NCBI GenBank assembly: GCA_009694295.1
Contig: SHVJ01000014.1
Location: forward strand, 1 to 33,967
Length of the DNA stretch: 33,967 nt
Source: Acidimicrobiia bacterium
Lineage (GTDB): Bacteria; Actinomycetota; Acidimicrobiia; IMCC26256; PALSA-555
Direction: 5' to 3'
Shown: positions 1-7,189 of the stretch, piece by piece
Layout: every line of letters starts with the position of its first letter
Position numbering within the stretch: position 1 is the first letter of the stretch
Position numbers and translations under genes: made by a program
The notes under the pieces: model-generated
The model's database searches: none
What the model saw: the letters and a program-made list of their open reading frames with translations, nothing else
Told to the model about the DNA's origin: nothing

Positions 1-13
1 ATCGAGGAAGACC

Positions 14-39
14 CGACGGGCACCGAAAGGTGCTCGTCG
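14..39 (+). terminator. Strong hairpin with GAAA tetraloop
   Basis: An 11-bp stem (left arm 14-24, right arm 29-39, one G-U pair when read on the plus strand) closes a GAAA loop. No T-tract follows. It lies before the first gene and probably ends a transcript entering from the left edge. The rest of positions 1-79 shows no gene. Confidence 0.5.
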
Positions 40-79
40 AACCCACATTCTACACGTGTGGTGGTGGGGCACGCGCTCC

Positions 80-85
80 TAGAGT
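80..85 (+). promoter_or_regulatory. Putative -10 box, leaderless start
   Basis: TAGAGT lies 8 nt before the ATG at 94, with no Shine-Dalgarno site between. It matches the TANNNT-to-start spacing seen before many other first genes in this window. Confidence 0.4.
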
Positions 86-93
86 GGGCGCGC

Positions 94-1206
94 ATGGCGG
101 CCGCATCTCCTTCCAACCCGTCAGGGCGCCACGCACCCGACCTCGAGGAGGTCACGAAGGTCGCCCGCGGCATCGCAACCGCGGTTGCTCCCGAGGGTGG
201 CGTGACCGACGTGCAGGCTGCGCTCCTCCAGGCGATCACGAGCGCGCTGACGAGCACCGAGATCGACTACCGCGACCTCGAGCCGATGGAGTGCGACGAG
301 CTCGCCGGCGTCCTGGAGGGGCGCGATACGGACTACCGCCAGCGCATCGTCCACCACATGGTCCTCGGCGAGCTCGTATTGCGGCCGCTTCCTCCTGAGG
401 TGGCAGCGCGCGTGGCGCGCTACGCGAAGGCGCTCGGGATCGACGATCGCTTCGTGCGGGTCGCGCGGCGCTACGCGCAGGGAGCGTACGGCCTGGCCTG
501 GATGGACCTGCGCCGCAGCGGTTTCACCGAGCACCTCAAGAACACCGACACCGAGCAGCTGCACACCAAGCTCGGCATCGACGACCCGTTCGTTCCCGCC
601 GGGGTCGACCCCAGCCTCGAAGCCCGTTGGGCTGCCTTCGGCGAGCTGCCGGAAGGGACCCTCGGGCGCGGGGTCTGGGAGATGTACGACCGGCGCGGCT
701 TCGCGCTGCCAGGGAACGCCGACGGACCAACCGCCTTTCTTGCCCAGCACGACTTCGTGCACGTGATCGCCGACTAAGAGACGAACCTCCATGGCGAGCT
801 CGAGGTGTTCGCGCTGATCGGACGAGCCGACCCCGACCCGAAGGAGTTCGCGTGGCTGGCCACACTCGTCGGACTGTTCGAGACCGGGTACATCGAGGAC
901 ACCGGCTTCTTCGAGCGCGACATACACGAACACAACATCCAGTCTGCGGGCATGCACCGTCGGATCGCCGACGGGATCCGACGCGGCAAGGCTGTGAGCG
1001 AGTCATACGGCACCGACCTCTTCCTGGTCGACTACCACGCCCTCGCGGCGCGGCCCGTCGAGGAGGTGCGGGAGATCCTGCGCGTCCCCAAGAAGTCCGT
1101 CGACGCCACCGCCAGCGGCTCGGTCGGCCTCTTCGATCGTGTGGGCATGTCGGAGCGCCAGCGCCAGTATGTCGACGAACATGCGCAGCCCGAAGGAGAC
1201 ACATGA
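94..1206 (+). pseudogene. TerB/COQ4-like protein interrupted by an in-frame stop
   Basis: One reading frame runs from ATG 94 to TGA 1206 (about 370 residues) but is cut by a TAA at 775-777. The first half is alpha-helical and resembles TerB-like domains (inference). Around the break the sequence reads HDFVHVIAD-stop-ETNLHGE. If the stop is read as one residue this gives a perfect HDxxHx11E motif, the zinc-binding signature of COQ4-family proteins. TAA is one base from TAC or TAT (Tyr), so a single nonsense change or base-call error explains it. The downstream half (from about 805) keeps normal codon use and could start internally at GTG 805. The final TGA overlaps the next ATG (ATGA), so the two genes form an operon. 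An alternative start is ATG 58. Function is unknown; COQ4 proteins act in ubiquinone biosynthesis, but the bacterial relatives are poorly defined. Confidence 0.7.
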
Positions 1207-1532
1207 AGAACGTGAACTTCACCCAGATGGTCTCGTTCCGCTGCCACGACCCCGACGCGGTCGTGGAGCTCGCCGCGGGGTGGGACGACATGCAGGCGGC
1301 TGCCGAAATCATGGGCTACATCGGCTCGCACGTCCTCGTCGACCGCGACGACCCCAGCCAGTACATCCTCGTGGCCGAGTTCGGCGTGGTCGACCCCGAC
1401 GTGTCGGCCGCCGAGGAGGCGATACGCAACAACGACCGGCCTGAGACCCAGCTGTGGGCCCAGAAGCTCGCCGACATCATCGAAGGCGAGCCCTCGTACC
1501 GCAACTTCGACGAGCTCTACCGCACCGGCTGA
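1203..1532 (+). CDS. Small protein, possible dimeric alpha/beta-barrel (ABM-like)
   Basis: A protein of 109 residues whose ATG overlaps the stop of the upstream COQ4-like frame (ATGA), so it is translationally coupled. It has no signal peptide or membrane segment. The pattern, with an N-terminal beta strand (VNFTQMVSFRC), a helix, then HVLVDRDDPSQYILVAEF and a final YRNFDELY, resembles ferredoxin-like dimeric alpha/beta-barrel proteins of the antibiotic-monooxygenase-like group. That assignment is inference from the pattern. No catalytic residues can be named. If the upstream gene is truly dead, this gene may depend on reinitiation. Confidence 0.7.
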   Translation: MKNVNFTQMVSFRCHDPDAVVELAAGWDDMQAAAEIMGYIGSHVLVDRDDPSQYILVAEFGVVDPDVSAAEEAIRNNDRPETQLWAQKLADIIEGEPSYRNFDELYRTG

Positions 1533-1536
1533 GCGT

Positions 1537-2115
1537 TCAGTCGCCCTTGCCCTTGCCCTTCGCCTTCTGCGCCCGCTTCCAATCGCGTACGCGAGCCAAC
1601 GTCTCGGGGGAGTCGATGTCGGCAACGGAGCGTGGCGTGCTGTCGGAGTACGGCTTCGCGGCCGCCTCCCAACCTTTGGGGCGCACACCCATGCGCTTCC
1701 CGAGGAGCGCGAGGAAGATCTTCGACTTCTCTTCACCGAACCCAGGAAGCGCGCGCAGTCGCTCGTAGAGCTCAGCTCCGCTCGTCGCTCCGGTCCACAC
1801 CTTGGCCGTGTCACCGCCGTATTCATCGACGATCGCTTGGGCGAGCGCGTGCGCACGCTTGCCCATCGATCCGGGGAATCGGTGCAGCGCGGGCTTGACC
1901 TTGAAGGCGGCTTCCACGTCGTCGGGGCTCATGGCCGCGATCGCTCTGGGATCGAGCCCGCCCAGGCGCTCGCTCAGCGTGTACGGCCCGCGGAACGCCC
2001 ACTCCATCGGCACCTGCTGGTCGAGCATCATCCCGAGCAGCAGCGCGAAGGGGTTCTCGACGAGCAATCGATCGGCCGCCTCGTCTCCGGTGACGGGGAT
2101 GGTCCGCTGAGCCAT
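1537..2115 (-). CDS. HhH-GPD family base-excision repair-like protein
   Basis: A protein of 192 residues. Residues 121-140 hold a helix-hairpin-helix (LPGFGEEKSKIFLALLGK), the DNA-backbone-binding element of the HhH-GPD glycosylase superfamily. Residues 25-40 (LLLGMMLDQQVPMEW) match the first helix of the fold. The C-terminus is Lys-rich (KAKGKGKGD). Its size and order fit the uncharacterised actinobacterial HhH-GPD family TIGR03252. A role in DNA repair is family knowledge, and the damaged base recognised is unknown. The ATG at 2115 is chosen over upstream in-frame codons because TAAGGT lies 7 nt before it. It is divergent from the VOC gene. It converges with the 1203-1532 gene with only 4 nt between the stops. 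Confidence 0.85.
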   Translation of the reverse strand: MAQRTIPVTGDEAADRLLVENPFALLLGMMLDQQVPMEWAFRGPYTLSERLGGLDPRAIAAMSPDDVEAAFKVKPALHRFPGSMGKRAHALAQAIVDEYGGDTAKVWTGATSGAELYERLRALPGFGEEKSKIFLALLGKRMGVRPKGWEAAAKPYSDSTPRSVADIDSPETLARVRDWKRAQKAKGKGKGD

Positions 2116-2122
2116 GCGCGCA

Positions 2123-2144
2123 ACCTTATGTCTGGGCGTACGAT
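2123..2144. promoter_or_regulatory. Divergent leaderless -10 boxes (HhH-GPD / VOC)
   Basis: TAAGGT (minus strand, 2128-2123) lies 7 nt before the HhH-GPD ATG. TACGAT (plus strand, 2139-2144) lies 7 nt before the VOC ATG at 2152. The two boxes are only 10 bp apart, and neither start has a Shine-Dalgarno site. Confidence 0.45.
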
Positions 2145-2151
2145 CGCGGCC

Positions 2152-2532
2152 ATGCCCGCGATGCACCACGTGAACCTGTGTGTCCCGACCGAGGTCGACG
2201 GCCGCGATGGCGCCGACGCCGAAGGCGAGTGGCTCATCAATGTGCTGGGCTACCGCACGGCCGAGCCCGGCCCTGAAGTGGCCAAGCTCGGCACGCCGCG
2301 GTGGTACCAAGCCGAGGACCACCAGGTACATCTCACGATCGACCCCGACCATCAGCCATCGGGTCGCGCACACACGGCCATCCGTCTCGATGACGCGCTC
2401 GACGGCGCGATCGAGCGCCTGGAAGCGATGGGCCAGACGCCGCACGCGATCACGTTCGACGGCGACCGCCACGTGTTCACGAACGACCCCGCCGGGAACC
2501 TCTGGGAGCTCATCGGTCCTGCTGTCACCTGA
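2152..2532 (+). CDS. VOC (glyoxalase/bleomycin-resistance) superfamily protein
   Basis: A protein of 126 residues starting MPAMHHVNLCV, the usual first beta strand of a vicinal-oxygen-chelate module. It ends with HVFTNDPAGNLWELIGP, the typical last strand with the metal-ligand Glu of the family. His in HHVNL and Glu in WELIG are likely metal ligands, by family knowledge. The substrate cannot be read from sequence. An in-frame ATG at 2128 is possible, but the TACGAT box at 2139-2144 would then lie inside the gene. The stop codon (2530-2532) lies in the first unit of the 16-bp tandem repeat. Confidence 0.85.
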   Translation: MPAMHHVNLCVPTEVDGRDGADAEGEWLINVLGYRTAEPGPEVAKLGTPRWYQAEDHQVHLTIDPDHQPSGRAHTAIRLDDALDGAIERLEAMGQTPHAITFDGDRHVFTNDPAGNLWELIGPAVT

Positions 2533-2580
2533 TCTGGCTGTCACCTGATCTGGCTGTCACCTGATCTGGCTGTCACCTGA
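2522..2580 (+). repeat. 16-bp tandem repeat, 3.7 copies
   Basis: The unit CTGTCACCTGATCTGG is repeated exactly three times (2522-2537, 2538-2553, 2554-2569) and then partly (2570-2580). The first copy encodes the last codons and stop of the VOC gene; the rest lies in the leader of the two-component system. The copies are identical, which suggests recent expansion or selection as binding sites. Confidence 0.95.
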
Positions 2581-2593
2581 GAGCGTTCTCAGG
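2576..2593. promoter_or_regulatory. 18-bp inverted repeat before the response-regulator gene
   Basis: CCTGAGA-GCGT-TCTCAGG has a 7-bp perfect arm and a 4-nt centre. It starts inside the last tandem-repeat unit and lies 41 bp before the GTG at 2635. It could be an operator for the OmpR-type regulator or the terminator hairpin of the VOC gene (no T-tract follows). CACAAT at 2623-2628, 6 nt before the GTG, is a plausible -10 box for a leaderless mRNA. Confidence 0.4.
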
Positions 2594-2634
2594 AATGACG
2601 CTCGCTCCCGGCGCAGGGCGGGCACAATCTCGGT

Positions 2635-3309
2635 GTGCGTGTGCTGGTGGTTGAAGACGAGGTACACCTCGCGCAAGCCATCTTCGATGGGCTGAAGGCC
2701 GAGGGCTTCGACGTCGACGCGGTCCACGATGGCAACGATGGTCTGTGGCGTGCGCGTGAAGGCTCGTACGACGCGATCGTCCTCGACGTGCTCCTCCCGG
2801 GGATGAACGGGTACCGCGTCTGCAAGACGCTGCGTGAGGAGGGCATCTGGACGCCCATCCTCATCCTCACTGCCAAGGACGGCGAGTACGACGAGGCAGA
2901 GGCACTCGACACCGGAGCCGACGACTTCTTGTCGAAGCCGTTCTCGTTCGTCGTGCTCCTTGCTCGGCTGCGCGCGCTCTTCCGCCGCGGTGCGCCGCCC
3001 CGACCGACGGTGATGGAGTTCGGGCCGATGCGGCTGGATCCCGGCACCCGATTGGTCAACCACGGCGACACTGAGATTGCGCTGACCGCACGGGAGTTCT
3101 CACTGCTCGAGTACCTCATACGCCGCGACGGGAACGTCGCGTCGAAGCCCGAGATCCTCGACCACGTGTGGGGCATCGACTTCGCCGGCGACCCGAACGT
3201 CGTGGAGGTGTACGTGGGCTACCTCCGCCGCAAGATCGATCAGCCGTTCGCGACCAACCTGATCCAGACCGTGCGTGGCGCCGGCTACCGCCTCTGCGTA
3301 GACGTCTGA
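2635..3309 (+). CDS. OmpR/PhoB-family response regulator
   Basis: A protein of 224 residues from a GTG start. The receiver domain occupies about 1-115: acidic pocket E7/D8, phosphoacceptor D51 (AIVLDVLLPGMNGY) and conserved K101 (FLSKPF). A winged-helix DNA-binding domain follows (about 127-222), with the family pattern LTAREFSLLEYLIRR and the wing VRGAGYRL. The length is typical. One base separates it from the histidine kinase, so the two form a two-component system. The tandem repeat and palindrome upstream may be its own binding sites (inference). Target genes cannot be read from the sequence. Confidence 0.96.
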   Translation: MRVLVVEDEVHLAQAIFDGLKAEGFDVDAVHDGNDGLWRAREGSYDAIVLDVLLPGMNGYRVCKTLREEGIWTPILILTAKDGEYDEAEALDTGADDFLSKPFSFVVLLARLRALFRRGAPPRPTVMEFGPMRLDPGTRLVNHGDTEIALTAREFSLLEYLIRRDGNVASKPEILDHVWGIDFAGDPNVVEVYVGYLRRKIDQPFATNLIQTVRGAGYRLCVDV

Positions 3310-3310
3310 G

Positions 3311-4603
3311 ATGCAGCGCAGGTCGGTACGGCTGCGCGTCACGCTGGCGGCGGCGGGGCTGTTCGCCGTGGCGCTCACTGTCGCGTCGTTCGCGCTCGTC
3401 CGGTCCGTCCACAACAACTTGTCAGACGAGATCGAGCGGACGAACCAGGAACAGCTCGACAAAATTGCCGAGCAGGTGGCCGCGGGCACGCCACCCGCCG
3501 AGGTCCAGCTGCCGAATGGCGGACCCGGCGGTCAGCCCAACTTCCGGGCGGTCGGACCCGGCGGCGCGCCGATCGTCATCCCCGGCTCCGACAACCCCAA
3601 CAATCGACGCCCTCCTCGCGGGCCGGATCCGACGGCGCAGGCGCGCCGCACCGTCGAGACGACCACCGGCCAGGTCACGCTGATCGTCGAGCGGTCGCTG
3701 GCTGAGGTCGACAGCACGGTCGACAGCATCACCGACGCACTCTTCGTCGGCGTCCCGTTGCTCGTCGTGCTCGTCGGGCTGCTCACATGGTGGATCGCGG
3801 GGCGCGCGCTGCGGCCCGTCGAAGCCATCCGCGCCGAAGCAGCGGAGATCACTGCCAGCACGATCCATCGCCGCGTGCCGGAGCCCCCCACCGACGACGA
3901 GATCGGCCGTTTGGCCCGCACGATGAACTCGATGCTCGACCGGCTGGAGGAGTCGTCACTGCGCCAACGACGATTCGTCTCCGATGCGTCGCACGAGCTG
4001 CGCAGCCCCGTCGCCGCGATCCGAGCGCAGGTGGAGGTTGCGTTGCGCAAGGGTGATGACGCCAACTGGCCCGAGGTCGCGCAGCGGGTGCTCGAAGAGG
4101 ACGAGCGGCTCGCGACGGCGGTCACCGAGCTCCTCGAGCTCGCGCGGGCCGAGGAGAGCGCCGAAGCCGAACAGATCGAGGTGGATCTCGACGAGGTGGT
4201 GCTCGAGGAGACGGCGCGCGTCCGACGAGTACCGATCGACACGAGCCGCGTGTCGGCTGGCCGAGTACGCGGGAGCGCGCCGCAGCTCGCGCGCGTCGTG
4301 CGCAACCTCCTCGACAACGCGTGTCGGCACGCCAGCTCCAAGGTCGAGGTCGCGCTCGCCGCGCGCGACGGATCGGTGTGGCTTGCCGTCGACGACGACG
4401 GACCGGGCGTGCCGCCATCTGATCGGGCCCGGGTGTTCGATCGGTTCATGAGGCTCGACGAAGGCCGAGCGCGCGACGCCGGGGGTATGGGACTCGGACT
4501 GTCGATGGTCAAGGCGATCGTTGAACGCCACGGCGGCCAGGTGGCCGTCGCCGAGGCGCCGATCGGCGGCGCGCGGTTCACAGTCCGCCTTCCCACGAAC
4601 TGA
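3311..4603 (+). CDS. Sensor histidine kinase, partner of the adjacent regulator
   Basis: A protein of 430 residues. Two membrane segments (about 11-31 and 143-165) flank an extracytoplasmic loop of about 110 residues that is rich in Gly, Pro and Asn at 68-108 and probably disordered. A HAMP linker follows, then HisKA with the H-box FVSDASHELRSPVAA (phosphorylated H228). The ATPase domain has N-box NLLDNACRHA (331-341), G1 DDDGPGVPP (361-369), the F-box near FDRF and G2 GGMGLGLSMV (391-400). All catalytic boxes are intact. It phosphorylates D51 of the upstream regulator by family logic. The signal is unknown; the low-complexity loop offers no recognisable ligand fold. Confidence 0.95.
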   Translation: MQRRSVRLRVTLAAAGLFAVALTVASFALVRSVHNNLSDEIERTNQEQLDKIAEQVAAGTPPAEVQLPNGGPGGQPNFRAVGPGGAPIVIPGSDNPNNRRPPRGPDPTAQARRTVETTTGQVTLIVERSLAEVDSTVDSITDALFVGVPLLVVLVGLLTWWIAGRALRPVEAIRAEAAEITASTIHRRVPEPPTDDEIGRLARTMNSMLDRLEESSLRQRRFVSDASHELRSPVAAIRAQVEVALRKGDDANWPEVAQRVLEEDERLATAVTELLELARAEESAEAEQIEVDLDEVVLEETARVRRVPIDTSRVSAGRVRGSAPQLARVVRNLLDNACRHASSKVEVALAARDGSVWLAVDDDGPGVPPSDRARVFDRFMRLDEGRARDAGGMGLGLSMVKAIVERHGGQVAVAEAPIGGARFTVRLPTN

Positions 4604-4616
4604 CGCAGCACGCCAG

Positions 4617-4622
4617 TACTGT
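4617..4622 (+). promoter_or_regulatory. Putative -10 box, leaderless start
   Basis: TACTGT lies 6 nt before the GTG at 4629, in the short gap after the histidine kinase. It suggests the next gene can be transcribed independently of the two-component operon. Confidence 0.4.
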
Positions 4623-4628
4623 CGCTGA

Positions 4629-5339
4629 GTGCCCGACCTCACCATCGCGTCCTTCAACACGCACTTCGGCCTCCGTCGGTGGCCGAACCCGCCGCGCACG
4701 CCCTTCGATCTCGAAGCCTCGCTGCGTGACCTCGACGCCGACGTGCTCGTGCTCCAGGAGTACTGGCGCCCAGACGGCAAGTGGGGCGCCCACGACGAGG
4801 CGGCCGCTGCGCTCGGCCTCGACGTGCACTACGAGCTGATGGGCGCGGCCACCGGGAAGACCTACTGGCCCGGTATCCAGGGCAGCGGAGAAGCAACGAT
4901 CGGCATCGCGGTGCTGACGCGCCTGCCAACCCATCGGATCGGCTCTCTCCAGCTCGGCCCCACCCCCGGCGACGCTGCCCCTGCCCGTACGGCGTTGCAT
5001 CTCGAGATCGACGTGCACGGTTCACCGCTCCAACTCGTCGCCGTGCACCTCTCCTCGCGTCTCCCCCACGCGCCCGTGAGGCAGCTCCGCCGCCTCGCCC
5101 CTCAAATTCCGCGCACTGGTCCCGCCGTCATCGCCGGCGACTGCAACTTCTGGGGCCCGGGCGTCCGCACCTTCCTGCGCGGCTGGCACAGAGCAGTAAG
5201 GGGACGCACCTGGCCAGCAGGACACCCCCACAGCCAAATCGACCACATCCTCACAAAGGACCTTCGCGCACGCGGCGGAAGGGTCATGCCAGACGTGGGC
5301 AGCGACCACCGCCCAATACGCGCGGAGCTGTCATGGTGA
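4629..5339 (+). CDS. Endonuclease/exonuclease/phosphatase (EEP) family hydrolase
   Basis: A protein of 236 residues with the metal-dependent EEP (DNase I-like) motifs in order: N10 (SFNTHFG), E44 (LQEYW), a VHLSSR strand, GDCNFWG and the C-terminal SDHRPI catalytic His-Asp pair. IDHIL lies between the last two. There is no signal peptide, so it probably acts in the cytoplasm. Substrates in this superfamily range from DNA to phosphoinositides and sphingomyelin, and the sequence does not settle which. The GTG start is supported by the -10-like box 6 nt upstream. Confidence 0.88.
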   Translation: MPDLTIASFNTHFGLRRWPNPPRTPFDLEASLRDLDADVLVLQEYWRPDGKWGAHDEAAAALGLDVHYELMGAATGKTYWPGIQGSGEATIGIAVLTRLPTHRIGSLQLGPTPGDAAPARTALHLEIDVHGSPLQLVAVHLSSRLPHAPVRQLRRLAPQIPRTGPAVIAGDCNFWGPGVRTFLRGWHRAVRGRTWPAGHPHSQIDHILTKDLRARGGRVMPDVGSDHRPIRAELSW

Positions 5340-5393
5340 ACGAGACGGGGAGCGCAGATGCTCGCAGCCGCGGGCGAGCGTCCCGAAGGGCGG

Positions 5394-5410
5394 CGCCGGG
5401 TATCCCGGCG
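5394..5410. terminator. GC-rich hairpin between convergent genes
   Basis: CGCCGGG-TAT-CCCGGCG forms a 7-bp perfect stem in the 87-bp gap between the EEP gene and the convergent glucosaminidase gene. A second, looser GCTCGC/GCGAGC pair lies at about 5360-5380. There is no T-tract; it may be a bidirectional terminator. Confidence 0.45.
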
Positions 5411-5426
5411 TCGAGCGAGCGCGGCC

Positions 5427-6134
5427 TTAGTAGGGAACAGTGACGCCGTTGTAGGTGAGCATCTCCGCGTACATGGCGAGGATCCGCTGCGAGTACGTAG
5501 TGGACGTGGCCCAGTTGCCGCTCCCCATGACGTTCCACGTCTGCGCGCGCCCCTTCGGGAGCACGAGGTGGAACCGCGGGTCGACGCACGGGTTGTGCAG
5601 CGGCGGGACCGTGCACGTCGTGGCAGTGACGTCGGCGTACGCGCGCAGGTGTTGGATCTGGGCTCGCACTCCGGTGCGCGCGTCCGGGAAGTTGGCCGGG
5701 GTACCACCTCCGTCGGTGGCGCCGATGCCCGCAAAGTTGTTGTTGGCGGCGGGCACACTCCCGCCGAAGCGGAACCAGCCCGTCTCGAGGATCGACTGGA
5801 TGAACGCCACGTCGCCCCTGATCCCCTCGGCCGTGCCCTCCTCCACGTAGAACTGAGCCAGGCTCGCCACCGGGGCGGTTGCTGCGTAGACCCCGGAGGG
5901 ATGCGGGGTACGACCGTTGAACCAGGCGGCGAGCTGGGCCGGGGTCACGAGGGCGGGGCCGAGGATGCTCAGCGGTGTCCCCGGCACGACCGGGACTCCT
6001 GCGGCTGGCGGCCCAGTGGGCGGAGCAGGGGCTGCAGGCGGTGGGGTGGGCCGGATGCACCCGGCCAGCACGAGACCGCTCACCGCGAGTACGACCAAGA
6101 GCCGGATGGGGTGCTTCGCGCGGAGTATGAACAT
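5427..6134 (-). CDS. Glucosaminidase-type lipoprotein (peptidoglycan hydrolase)
   Basis: A protein of 235 residues. A lipoprotein signal peptide (about 1-25) ends in the lipobox LVLAGC, followed by a Pro/Ala-rich linker to about residue 55. The rest resembles the glucosaminidase fold (GH73-like) that cleaves peptidoglycan glycans. AFIQSILETGWFRFGG carries the Glu expected for catalysis, and NNNFAGIGATDGG matches the substrate-loop pattern NFxGI. The final part GNWATSTTYSQRILAMYAEM fits the last helices. It would act at the outer face of the membrane in cell-wall remodelling. The ATG at 6134 is chosen because the signal peptide begins there; longer upstream frames have no signal. The leader of about 160 nt holds strong palindromes. 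Confidence 0.85.
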   Translation of the reverse strand: MFILRAKHPIRLLVVLAVSGLVLAGCIRPTPPPAAPAPPTGPPAAGVPVVPGTPLSILGPALVTPAQLAAWFNGRTPHPSGVYAATAPVASLAQFYVEEGTAEGIRGDVAFIQSILETGWFRFGGSVPAANNNFAGIGATDGGGTPANFPDARTGVRAQIQHLRAYADVTATTCTVPPLHNPCVDPRFHLVLPKGRAQTWNVMGSGNWATSTTYSQRILAMYAEMLTYNGVTVPY

Positions 6135-6180
6135 CTGTTGCACCTGATCGGCCCCGTTGCGGGTGGGGTTAAGGGCCAAA

Positions 6181-6226
6181 TTCCGCGGAAATCCGGCCTT
6201 CCGCGGTGCAGGGCCCCGATCGGGGC
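6181..6226. repeat. Clustered inverted repeats in the glucosaminidase leader
   Basis: CCGCGGAA (6183-6190) and TTCCGCGG (6199-6206) form a perfect 8-bp inverted repeat with an 8-nt loop. A perfect 14-bp palindrome, GCCCCGATCGGGGC, follows at 6213-6226. Both lie in the divergent region between the glucosaminidase and SDR genes, within the probable 5' leader of the glucosaminidase mRNA. Confidence 0.7.
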
Positions 6227-6289
6227 TCACGCAGAGCGTCGCCATCAGGAGTGGCCGTCTTGAGCCGTGGTCGGCGATGGAAGATGCCC

Positions 6290-6298
6290 TAGCGTACC
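6290..6298. promoter_or_regulatory. Overlapping divergent -10-like boxes
   Basis: TAGCGT on the plus strand (6290-6295) lies 6 nt before ATG 6302 and 24 nt before ATG 6320 of the SDR. TACGCT on the minus strand (6298-6293) overlaps it and could start the glucosaminidase transcript, giving it a leader of about 150 nt. Confidence 0.35.
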
Positions 6299-6319
6299 TT
6301 GATGGAGGCCGGGCAGGCG

Positions 6320-7168
6320 ATGGACACCAAGGTCGTCCTGATCACCGGCGGGAACGCCGGAATCGGCAAGGAGACGGCCGTCGGCCTCGCTCAGCAGGGC
6401 GCCCGGGTGCTCATCACCTCGCGCGACGCCGAGCGCGGCGCCGGAGCGCTGGCCGAGATCCGCGACCGCAGCGGGAGCGCTGCCGTCGAGGTGGTCGCGC
6501 TCGACCTCGCCGACCTCGCGTCGGTGCGACGGTGCGCGGCCGAGGTGCTGCAGCGCACCGACCGTCTCGACGTGCTCGTCGACAACGCCGGCCTCGTCAT
6601 GAGCCGTCGCACGCAGACCGCCGACGGGTTCGAGACCACGTTCGGCGTGAACCACCTCGGCCACTTCCTGCTCACGAACCTGTTGCTCGATCGGTTGCGT
6701 GCGAGTGCGCCGAGCCGTGTGGTCGTCGTGTCGTCCGATGCGCACAAGCAAGCCCGCCACGGCCTCGACTTCGACGATCTCCAGTCGGAGCGCTCGTATC
6801 GTCCGTTCGTGGTCTACGGCAAGACCAAGCTCGCCAACATCTACTTCGCGCGCGAGCTCGCCCGACGACTCGAGGGCACTGGCGTCACGGCGAACTCATT
6901 GCACCCGGGCTTCGTCGCCAGCCGCTTCGCGCGCGACGGCGACACCGGTTCCCTGCTCCAGCTCGCCATGTTGCTCGCGCGGCCGTTCGCGATCTCCCAG
7001 GTTGCTGGGGCTCGCACCTCGATCTGGCTCGCGTCGTCATCCGACGTCGACGGCGTGAGTGGTTTGTACTTCTACAAGTGCGCTTCGGCCCACACTTCAA
7101 AGGCTGGCGCGGACGACGAAGCCGCCAAGCGACTCTGGGCCGTCAGCGAGGAGCTGGTCGGCCTCTGA
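6320..7168 (+). CDS. Retinol-dehydrogenase-like short-chain dehydrogenase/reductase
   Basis: About 282 residues. A Rossmann fold begins at once with ITGGNAGIGKETA (TGxxxGxG cofactor loop). Conserved elements are VDNAGLVM in place of NNAG, VVVVSSDAH with the catalytic Ser, and YGKTKLAN with the catalytic Tyr and Lys (YxxxK). The order and the GVNHLGHFLLTNLLL stretch match retinol-dehydrogenase-like SDRs. SRDAE after the second beta strand suggests NADP preference (inference). ATG 6320 has GGAGG 11 nt upstream; ATG 6302 would fit a leaderless transcript. The substrate is unknown. It converges with the substrate-binding-protein gene. Confidence 0.88.
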   Translation: MDTKVVLITGGNAGIGKETAVGLAQQGARVLITSRDAERGAGALAEIRDRSGSAAVEVVALDLADLASVRRCAAEVLQRTDRLDVLVDNAGLVMSRRTQTADGFETTFGVNHLGHFLLTNLLLDRLRASAPSRVVVVSSDAHKQARHGLDFDDLQSERSYRPFVVYGKTKLANIYFARELARRLEGTGVTANSLHPGFVASRFARDGDTGSLLQLAMLLARPFAISQVAGARTSIWLASSSDVDGVSGLYFYKCASAHTSKAGADDEAAKRLWAVSEELVGL

Positions 7169-7175
7169 ACCCGCG

Positions 7176-7189
7176 CGGGCCTTAGCCCG
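7176..7189. terminator. Short hairpin between convergent genes
   Basis: CGGGC-CTTA-GCCCG lies in the 13-bp gap between the SDR and substrate-binding-protein genes and overlaps the stop of the latter. It is short and lacks a T-tract. Confidence 0.3.

Noticed and set aside
775-777. Recoded stop (readthrough or frameshift element) in the COQ4-like gene
   Set aside because: TAA is the least likely stop for readthrough and no downstream structure stands out. A point mutation or base-call error is simpler.
121-957. Long reverse-strand frame over the TerB/COQ4-like gene
   Set aside because: It mirrors the real forward frame, as is common in GC-rich DNA. It has no recognisable domain, and its composition (Arg, Val, Glu, Gly) is typical of a shadow frame.
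2522-2580. CRISPR array
   Set aside because: Units are 16 bp and contiguous, with no spacers and no cas genes.
2635-4603. Two-component system as the regulator of the steroid cluster
   Set aside because: It lies about 10 kb away behind unrelated genes. Its repeat and palindrome do not recur in the steroid promoters.
3532-4611. 359-codon reverse frame over the histidine kinase
   Set aside because: The forward frame has every kinase motif. The reverse product is Ser/Arg/Thr-rich with no domain.
6134-6300. c-di-AMP (ydaO) riboswitch before the glucosaminidase
   Set aside because: The leader is short for that class and its conserved core could not be recognised. Only GC-rich palindromes are evident.
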